Of a DNA stretch of 12,655 bases, positions 7,607-12,655 are shown one piece after another. The translations under genes and the position numbers were made by a program. Source of the stretch: Croceibacterium_A sp039927815 (lineage in GTDB: Bacteria; Pseudomonadota; Alphaproteobacteria; Sphingomonadales; Sphingomonadaceae); NCBI GenBank assembly GCA_039927815.1, contig JBDSUJ010000100.1, forward strand, positions 1 through 12,655, read 5' to 3'. The notes below the pieces were generated by a model. The model was given only the letters and a program-made list of their open reading frames with translations. It was not told the DNA's origin and did not search any database. Numbering within the stretch: the stretch's first letter is position 1; every line of letters starts with the position of its first letter.

Positions 7607-9124
7607 TTGGACGATACCGTGGAGCAAGCGTGGCGCGATTTGAACGACCAGTCGGGCGCCACGCTGAGCGAGCTGTTTTCGGCCGATTCCGCGCGGGTCG
7701 TGAAACTGTCTGGGCGGCTCGAGTTGCCCGAAGGCGGGCTGCTGTTCGACTGGTCGAAAACCCACCTGACCGATGATCTGCTGGCCGGATTCGAAAAGCT
7801 CTCCGCTGCGGCTGGCTTCGCCGAAGCACGCCGCCAGCTGTTCGCCGGCGAGGTCGTCAACCCGAGCGAGCACCGCGCGGCCGAGCATACTGCCTTGCGC
7901 GGTTCCGGCAGCCCGGCGAGCGTCGAGGAAGCCGCCGCCTTGCGTGAGCGGATGCGGCTGCTGGTAGAAGCCATTCGCGACGGCGCACTGGGAGAAGTGC
8001 GCCATCTGATCCACATCGGCATCGGCGGCTCGGCGCTGGGTCCGGCGCTGGCAATCGATGCCCTGGCCCGCGATCTCGCGCTGGTCGACGTTCACGTGGT
8101 TTCCAATATTGATGGCGTGGCGCTCGAACAGGCGTTCGCGGCGTGCGATCCGCAAACCACGCTGATTGCCGTCGCCAGCAAGACTTTCACCACGATAGAG
8201 ACGCTGACCAATGCCGCCAGCGCGCTCAAGTGGCTCGAAGGCAACGGCGTCGGTGATGCCTACGGGCGCGTAGTGGCGCTGACCGCGGCCCCCGACAAGG
8301 CGGTCGAGTGGGGCGTGGATGAAACTCGGGTGCTGCCCTTTCCGGACAGCATTGGCGGGCGTTATTCGCTGTGGTCGTCGATCGGATTCCCCATTGCGCT
8401 GGCAATTGGGTGGGACGAATTCGAGGGATTTCTCGCGGGCGGCGCCGCGATGGACGCGCATTTCCGCGACACCAGCGGGCGCGCGAACCTGCCACTGCGC
8501 GCAGCGTTCGCAGACCTCTATTACGCCCGCGTGCGCGGTGCCGAAACGCGCGCCGTATTCGCTTATGACGAGCGGCTGCGGCTTCTGCCGAGCTATCTTC
8601 AGCAGTTGGAGATGGAATCGAACGGCAAGTCTGCGACCATCGGTGGCCACCCCGTCAGTGGCCCGACTGCGCCGATCACTTGGGGCGGGGTCGGGACCGA
8701 CGCGCAGCACGCGGTATTCCAGCTGCTTCACCAGGGCACGCACCTGGTGCCGGTCGAGTTCGTCGCCAGTGTGGCGGCGGGCGACGATCTGGATCCCGCG
8801 CACCATCGCATCCTGTTGCAGAATTGCTTCGCACAAGGCGCCGCGCTGATGGCCGGCAAGGTGAGTGACGATGCCGCTCGAAGTTATCCGGGCGATCGTC
8901 CGAGTGCGACAATCCTGCTCGACGATCTCGACGCGGCTGCCCTCGGCGCATTGATCGCGTTCCATGAACACCGCACATTCGCCAACGCCGTTCTGATGGG
9001 CATCAACCCGTTCGACCAGTTCGGCGTCGAACTAGGCAAGGACATCGCCCGCTCGATCGACCGGGGTGGCGGTGCATTCGACGCCAGCACCGCGGCACTC
9101 GTGAAAGCAGCGGGGCTTGGCTGA
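7607..9124 (+). CDS. pgi: Glucose-6-phosphate isomerase
   Basis: This cytoplasmic enzyme interconverts glucose 6-phosphate and fructose 6-phosphate, linking glycolysis or gluconeogenesis with the Entner-Doudoroff and pentose phosphate routes. The protein is 505 residues from TTG 7607, a little shorter than the E. coli enzyme. Visible signatures are IHIGIGGSALGP (phosphate binding), DSIGGRYSLWSS (PGI signature 1), QLEMESNGKS with the catalytic base Glu, DAQHAVFQLLHQGTH with the conserved His, and NPFDQFGVELGK (signature 2) with the catalytic Lys. The TTG start is set by the strong purine-rich site at 7589-7600 and by normal family length. The extra 43 residues of the open frame back to 7478 are Arg/Cys-rich and unlike Pgi. 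It is divergent from lepB and followed by 75 bases before the next gene on the same strand. Confidence 0.96.
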   Translation: MDDTVEQAWRDLNDQSGATLSELFSADSARVVKLSGRLELPEGGLLFDWSKTHLTDDLLAGFEKLSAAAGFAEARRQLFAGEVVNPSEHRAAEHTALRGSGSPASVEEAAALRERMRLLVEAIRDGALGEVRHLIHIGIGGSALGPALAIDALARDLALVDVHVVSNIDGVALEQAFAACDPQTTLIAVASKTFTTIETLTNAASALKWLEGNGVGDAYGRVVALTAAPDKAVEWGVDETRVLPFPDSIGGRYSLWSSIGFPIALAIGWDEFEGFLAGGAAMDAHFRDTSGRANLPLRAAFADLYYARVRGAETRAVFAYDERLRLLPSYLQQLEMESNGKSATIGGHPVSGPTAPITWGGVGTDAQHAVFQLLHQGTHLVPVEFVASVAAGDDLDPAHHRILLQNCFAQGAALMAGKVSDDAARSYPGDRPSATILLDDLDAAALGALIAFHEHRTFANAVLMGINPFDQFGVELGKDIARSIDRGGGAFDASTAALVKAAGLG

Positions 9125-9199
9125 GTTGTGCACTTTTCACCTCGCCAACTTTTTTAGTGGCAGCTGCGACTATGCGGGCAAGCCCAGGAAGATGCGCCG

Positions 9200-9556
9200 A
9201 TGATCGTTCCCCAGTTCCTGCTCGTTTCGGCGCTCTTGTTCGTTTCGGCGCCTGTTGAGCAAGCGGACCGCGCCAACGGCGCCCTAACCGGGTGCCTGTT
9301 CGCGACTGCGCGGGCAGCTCACACGAGGGCCGAGACGGCCGCCCAGTTTCACGGCACGCTCGATCGATCCTGTCTTTCCGAAGAAGCGACGGCGCGCCGT
9401 GCTGCTGTCCAGATTCTGGTAAAGCGCGGCGCGACCCGGGCAGAAGCGGAGCAGACGATCGACGATACCCTCCGCACAGGCCGTGAGGCGGTCATCAGGG
9501 CCTACTCCATCGGTAGGCCCGCGGGTGATCGACAACGCGCTGCCCGCGCCGGGTGA
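9200..9556 (+). CDS. Small exported two-cysteine protein of unknown function
   Basis: The protein is 118 residues. It starts with a hydrophobic segment (VPQFLLVSALLFVSAP) that looks like a signal peptide, although it lacks the usual N-terminal basic residues; cleavage may fall near residue 17-22. The mature part has two cysteines (C32 and C58 of the precursor) that could pair, then a charged helical region rich in Ala, Arg and Glu. AGGAAG at 9186-9191 sits eight bases before ATG 9200, a good ribosome site that fixes the start; an ATG at 9192 stops after three codons. Similar small proteins with a conserved early cysteine occur in sphingomonads as I recall, but I cannot name a family or function. 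It lies between pgi and the DUF6152 cassette. Its codon use resembles its neighbours. Confidence 0.65.
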   Translation: MIVPQFLLVSALLFVSAPVEQADRANGALTGCLFATARAAHTRAETAAQFHGTLDRSCLSEEATARRAAVQILVKRGATRAEAEQTIDDTLRTGREAVIRAYSIGRPAGDRQRAARAG

Positions 9557-9636
9557 AAGCACTCTGGGCGAAATCGGATGCCGCCACTGTGTCGCCAACC
9601 GCGACCGGCTTGCGGAGTGCGCAAGGTCGCGTAAAC

Positions 9637-9661
9637 TCCTCCGAAATATACCAGTGGAGGA
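9637..9661 (+). promoter_or_regulatory. Hairpin that could mask the ribosome binding site of the DUF6152 gene
   Basis: TCCTCC (9637-9642) is exactly complementary to GGAGGA (9656-9661), with a 13-base A/T-rich loop; one extra G-U pair is possible. The 3' arm is the ribosome binding site (GGAGG, 9656-9660) of the gene starting at ATG 9668. In a transcript starting upstream, this stem could limit translation. Whether it forms in cells is not known. Confidence 0.35.
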
Positions 9662-9667
9662 TGGCCC

Positions 9668-10078
9668 ATGAGGCTTGCGCCAGGAATAAGCGGTTTCGTG
9701 CTTGGGGGACTAGTTGCGTTGGCAACGCCGGCCTTGGCGCACCATTCGTTCGCGATGTTTGACAACTCGCGCTCGATCACGATCCACGGCAAGGTCACCC
9801 AGTACCAGTGGACCAACCCGCACGCCTATCTCGATATCGATGCCGAGAGCCCGAACGGGGCGATCACGCACTACACGCTCGAGATGACTAGCCCCAATAT
9901 GCTCAGCCGCGGCGGCTGGTCGAGCCGGACGATCAAGACCGGCGACGTGGTTACCGCGGTAGTTTCCCCGCTCCGCGATGGGCGCAAGGGCGGCTTGCTG
10001 CTGGAAGTGACGCTGCCCGGCGGCAAGCATATGCTGCCGGGCGTACCCAATGCGCAAAACTACAAGCGGACCGCGTGA
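9668..10078 (+). CDS. DUF6152-like exported protein
   Basis: The protein is 136 residues. A clear Sec signal peptide (MRLAPGISGFVLGGLVALATPALA) is followed by cleavage before HHSFAMFD. The mature start HHSFAMFD, then ITIHGKVTQYQWTNPHAYL, is the hallmark of the DUF6152 family: a His-rich N-terminus, G-K/T-V, and a W-x-N-P-H motif in a small beta-rich domain. The two leading histidines and the NPH histidine suggest possible metal binding, which is an inference. Biochemical function of the family is unknown to me. Expected location is the periplasm. The ribosome site GGAGG (9656-9660) lies seven bases from ATG 9668; another ATG at 9661 is out of frame. The next gene starts one base after the stop, so the two are almost certainly translated together. 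Confidence 0.88.
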   Translation: MRLAPGISGFVLGGLVALATPALAHHSFAMFDNSRSITIHGKVTQYQWTNPHAYLDIDAESPNGAITHYTLEMTSPNMLSRGGWSSRTIKTGDVVTAVVSPLRDGRKGGLLLEVTLPGGKHMLPGVPNAQNYKRTA

Positions 10079-10079
10079 G

Positions 10080-10802
10080 ATGAAGCGCTTGCTCGCCTGC
10101 GCCTGGCTTACCGCGATCGCCGCCCCAGCCATGGCCGAACCAGACTTTACCGGCACGTGGGAGCGCTATCCGCTATCATCCTCCGAACCGGCCGATCCGC
10201 GCTATGTCGCCGCCCCGATCCCCGATCCTCCGCTCAAACCCGCATACCTCAGCAAGTACCGCGACAACCAGGCCAAGCTCGCCTCGCGGCTCAAGGAAGG
10301 ACAGCCCGCGGGCGATAACTACGTCCACTGCATCCCTGACGGTATGCCCGCGATGATGATGGGCATGTTCCCGATGGAGATTTTCCAGCGGCCCGAGCAG
10401 ATCAACATTACGCAGGAAGCGTTCACCCAGGTTCGGCGGGTCTATATGAACCAGCCGCTGCCGCACGCGGACGAGATCGATCCCAGCTTCTACGGCCGTT
10501 CGGTCGGCCATTGGGAGGGCGACACGCTGGTGCTCGAGACCACGGGGATCAAGCAGAACGTCGAGTTCCGCTGGACTCCGCATTCGGAGAACATGAAGAT
10601 CACCGAGCGGCTGCACCTGCTGGCGCCAGACATCCTCCAAGATGCGATCACGGTCGAGGACGAGTACCTCGCGAAGCCGTGGACCTATTCGTACAGTTTC
10701 CGGCGGATGAAGGATTACAAACTGCAGGAATACGTGTGCGAGGATAACCGCGAATACGTTGACGACAGCGGCAAGCAAACGCTGAAGCTGGACGGGAAGT
10801 GA
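10080..10802 (+). CDS. Exported protein with WEGDTLV motif, partner of DUF6152 protein
   Basis: The protein is 240 residues. A signal peptide (MKRLLACAWLTAIAAPAMA) has cleavage near residue 19 before EPDFTGTWERY. Landmarks in order are CIPDGMPAMMMGMFPMEIF, an RRVYMN segment, DPSFYGRSVGHWEGDTLVLE, PHSENMKITERL and an ITVEDE stretch near the C-terminus, ending in a lysine-rich tail. The pattern C-x-P-x-G-M-P, then G-x-W-E-G-D-T-L-V, then P-H-S-E-x-x-x-I-x-E-R is a widespread exported family, seen next to DUF6152 proteins in several phyla as I recall; its activity is not established. The mature part has two cysteines (HCIPDG and YVCEDN) that may form a disulfide. ATG 10080 lies one base after the upstream stop, which strongly implies coupling. 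The open frame begins further left at 10050, but that part lies inside the preceding gene and lacks a signal peptide. Probably periplasmic. Confidence 0.85.
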   Translation: MKRLLACAWLTAIAAPAMAEPDFTGTWERYPLSSSEPADPRYVAAPIPDPPLKPAYLSKYRDNQAKLASRLKEGQPAGDNYVHCIPDGMPAMMMGMFPMEIFQRPEQINITQEAFTQVRRVYMNQPLPHADEIDPSFYGRSVGHWEGDTLVLETTGIKQNVEFRWTPHSENMKITERLHLLAPDILQDAITVEDEYLAKPWTYSYSFRRMKDYKLQEYVCEDNREYVDDSGKQTLKLDGK

Positions 10803-10809
10803 CCGTGCG

Positions 10810-11943
10810 GTGACTTCGCCGCTGTTCACGCCGTTCACGCTCAACCGTCTGTTCTTGCGCAACCGCTGGGTCATGCCGGCGATGCAGCGGGGGATGTGCG
10901 ATGCCGGCGCGCCGAGTGCCGCGCTGGCCGCCTATTACCGCCGCCGCGCGGAAGGCGGGGTACCGCTAATCATCGGCGAGAGCGGCGCGGTCGATCATCC
11001 CAGCTCGACGGTCCAGCCGAGTGCGGCGCACATCAGCGCCGTCACGCGCGACGGGTGGGCGCGGTGCGTGTCCGGTGTGGTCGAAGCGGGCGGGGCGATG
11101 CTGCTGCAGCTGTGGCACGAAGGCGCGCTGCGCACTGACGCCAAAGCGCTCAGCGCTTCGGGCCTCGCAAGGCCCGGCCGTGAGAGTGGCCGGGCGGCAA
11201 CGCTCGCCGAGCTGGCGGAAATTCGCGACGGGTTCGTGCGATCGGCCCTGATCGCTCAAGAGGTCGGCGCCGCCGGGGTCGAGGTCCACGCCGCGCACGG
11301 CTATTTCCTCGACCAGTTCCTGTGGCACGCCACCAACTTGCGCGACGATGGCTATGGTGGGCCGGACGTGGCGCACCGCGCGCGCTTCCCGGCGGAGATC
11401 GTCGCTGCGGTCCGCGCCGCCTGTGGCCCGGATTTCGTCATCACCTTGCGCTTTTCGCAATGGAAGGAAGCCGACTATGGCGCACGCGTTGCTAGCACCC
11501 CGGAAGAGCTGGGGATTCTGACGACGATGCTCCGCCAGGCGGGGGTCGATGCCCTCCACTGCTCAAATCGCCGCTTCTGGGAGGGCGAGTGGGACGGCGA
11601 CCGGCGCAACCTTGCCGGCTGGACCCGACAGGTCAGCGGAATGCCCACGATCACCGTGGGCAGCGTCGGGCTCGATACCGATGTCATGACGACTTTCATG
11701 GACGCCACGGACCCCGGCGCCCGAGTGGCCGAGGCGATCGACGAGCTGGAAGAACGTCTCGATGCGGGCGAGTTCGATCTCGTCGCGGTCGGTCGTGCGC
11801 TCATCGGCGATCCGGATTTCGTTACAAAGGTCGAGCAGCGCGACTATGCCGCGATCCGTACGTTCACCCGGGCGGACCTCGGCCAGCTCGAATGGGACTC
11901 ATCGATTGTCGAGGAAGCGCACGCCGTGCGGGCGAGCGGTTAA
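10810..11943 (+). CDS. Old Yellow Enzyme family NAD(P)H:flavin oxidoreductase
   Basis: This is a cytoplasmic FMN enzyme of 377 residues with only the TIM-barrel domain of the Old Yellow Enzyme family. It lacks the Fe-S and FAD domains of 2,4-dienoyl-CoA reductases. Visible motifs are QLWHEG (100-105), VEVHAAHGYFLDQFL (158-171) with the paired H160 and H163 region, NLRDDGYGGPDVAHRARFPAEI (176-197, split here for length), and FDLVAVGRALIGDPDF near the C-terminus, which binds the FMN phosphate. Likely chemistry is NAD(P)H-dependent reduction of an activated C=C bond; the substrate is unknown. It resembles the OYE-like group with VDHPSS after the first barrel strands. It starts at GTG 10810, seven bases after the upstream stop, with GGGAAG (10794-10799) as a fair ribosome site. 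It is third in a cassette with two exported proteins. Its stop TAA shares TTAA with the convergent EAL gene. Confidence 0.92.
   Translation: MTSPLFTPFTLNRLFLRNRWVMPAMQRGMCDAGAPSAALAAYYRRRAEGGVPLIIGESGAVDHPSSTVQPSAAHISAVTRDGWARCVSGVVEAGGAMLLQLWHEGALRTDAKALSASGLARPGRESGRAATLAELAEIRDGFVRSALIAQEVGAAGVEVHAAHGYFLDQFLWHATNLRDDGYGGPDVAHRARFPAEIVAAVRAACGPDFVITLRFSQWKEADYGARVASTPEELGILTTMLRQAGVDALHCSNRRFWEGEWDGDRRNLAGWTRQVSGMPTITVGSVGLDTDVMTTFMDATDPGARVAEAIDELEERLDAGEFDLVAVGRALIGDPDFVTKVEQRDYAAIRTFTRADLGQLEWDSSIVEEAHAVRASG
11940..11943. other. TTAA shared as stop codon by convergent genes
   Basis: TTAA reads TAA on the + strand (11941-11943, end of the flavin oxidoreductase) and TAA on the - strand (11942-11940, end of the EAL gene). 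The coding regions overlap by four bases with no spacer. Confidence 0.95.
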
Positions 11944-12655
11944 GCAGCCGCGCGGACCACTGCGGTCGGAAACGCGGGCGAGGGGCGCCCGAACAGGAAG
12001 CCTTGCGCGTGATCGCAGCCGAGTTCGCGCAGCCGGAGCAGTTGAGCGACGCTTTCGACGCCCTCGGCAACCACCGTTTTCTTGAGCCCGTGGCCGAGCG
12101 CGAGCACCGCGCGGACGATCTCCTCGCTTTCATCGCCATCGTCGAGCAGGCATGCGACGAACGAGCGGTCTATCTTGAGCACGTCGACCGGAATTTCCTT
12201 GAGGTGGACAAGCGAGGCGTAGCCGGTGCCGAAATCGTCAAGAGCGATCTGGACCCCGGCCTGATGCAACACACGCAAGGCCTCGGCGGGGCCGTTGCCG
12301 CCTTTGCCCAGGATAATGCCTTCGGTCACCTCGACGCAGAGCGAACTGGCGGGAACTCCGGCATCCGCAAGCTTGGCGAGCAGTTTGGCGGCAGCCTCGC
12401 GCCCGCGCAGGTCCATCGAGGTGAAGTTGACTGCCAGCGTACCGTGGAACCTCGGCCGGCGCTTGAGCTCGGCGATTGCCAGCTTGATGACGTGCTGCTG
12501 GAGGGCGGGGCCGATTTCCGGGTCGGCCAATACCGTGAAAAACGAACCGGGACCGATCATGCCGAGCTCCGGGTGGTTCCAGCGCAGCAGCGCCTCCACG
12601 CTGACCAAGGCCGAGGTGCTTATATCGATGATCGGTTGGAAATGGAGAGCGAATT
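11940..12655 (-). CDS. EAL-domain protein, c-di-GMP phosphodiesterase, C-terminal part
   Basis: The 5' end is outside the window; about 238 residues are visible, almost a full EAL domain. EAL domains hydrolyse cyclic di-GMP and so lower this second messenger, which favours motility over biofilm. The frame enters at FHFQPI-type sequence (FALHFQPIID) and shows the signature EALLRW, AVNFTS, VEVTEG, DDFGTGYASL, VDVLKIDRSFV, VVAEGVES and HAQGFLFGRP. All the metal-binding and catalytic positions of active EAL enzymes appear kept (E of EAL, N, E of ExTE, DD, K, E of AEGVE, Q). Activity is therefore likely. Any N-terminal sensor or GGDEF domain would be upstream, beyond 12655. The protein ends soon after the last EAL motif (TAVVRAAA). 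It overlaps the flavin oxidoreductase stop by four bases in opposite direction. Confidence 0.95.
   Translation of the reverse strand, partial: FALHFQPIIDISTSALVSVEALLRWNHPELGMIGPGSFFTVLADPEIGPALQQHVIKLAIAELKRRPRFHGTLAVNFTSMDLRGREAAAKLLAKLADAGVPASSLCVEVTEGIILGKGGNGPAEALRVLHQAGVQIALDDFGTGYASLVHLKEIPVDVLKIDRSFVACLLDDGDESEEIVRAVLALGHGLKKTVVAEGVESVAQLLRLRELGCDHAQGFLFGRPSPAFPTAVVRAAA

Noticed and set aside
7568..8971. Long open frame on the - strand opposite pgi (467 codons)
   Set aside because: Mirror of a strongly supported gene in G+C-rich DNA; the translation shows no recognisable domain.
9143..9161. Possible terminator after pgi: GCCA, T-run, TGGC
   Set aside because: Only four pairs, and the T-run sits in the loop and not after the stem, so it is not a credible intrinsic terminator.
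10176..10874. Open frame on the - strand opposite the WEGDTLV protein gene
   Set aside because: Antisense mirror frame, no recognisable motif and no ribosome site.

Overview
The window is G+C-rich and dense with genes. It looks like the chromosome of an alphaproteobacterium, most likely a member of the Sphingomonadales (Sphingomonadaceae or Erythrobacteraceae). This placement is an inference from the lepB-rnc-era order, the style of the encoded proteins, the Lys-rich tail on topoisomerase I, and the secreted proteins downstream of pgi. No rRNA, tRNA, CRISPR array, insertion sequence or phage gene was recognised, and no gap between genes exceeds 300 bases.

Left part (1-5026, + strand): the 3' end of an unrecognised protein gene, then topA (DNA topoisomerase I). 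A 59-residue predicted helix-turn-helix protein overlaps the topA stop as ATGA. A 14-helix major facilitator superfamily exporter follows and touches the stop of that small gene. The last three genes are probably co-transcribed.

Middle (5023-7420, - strand): the housekeeping operon lepB-rnc-era (signal peptidase I, RNase III, GTPase Era), transcribed right to left. Each junction is a 4-base stop/start overlap: TTGA for lepB/rnc if rnc starts at TTG, and ATGA for rnc/era. era meets the exporter gene tail to tail on a shared CTAG.

Right part (7421-12655): a 186-base divergent intergenic region holds a direct repeat TGTGACAC. pgi (glucose-6-phosphate isomerase) is read from a TTG start behind a strong purine-rich ribosome binding site. 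Next come a small secreted two-cysteine protein and a tight three-gene cassette: a DUF6152-like exported protein, an exported protein with a WEGDTLV motif, and an Old Yellow Enzyme type flavin oxidoreductase. The last of these meets, on a shared TTAA, the 3' end of a minus-strand EAL-domain c-di-GMP phosphodiesterase that runs off the window.

Most of the window is ordinary core genome. The parts worth a second look are the small DNA-binding protein coupled to topA, the DUF6152/WEGDTLV/OYE cassette with a possible hairpin over its first ribosome binding site, and the two convergent gene pairs that share palindromic stop codons and so leave no room for a terminator between them.
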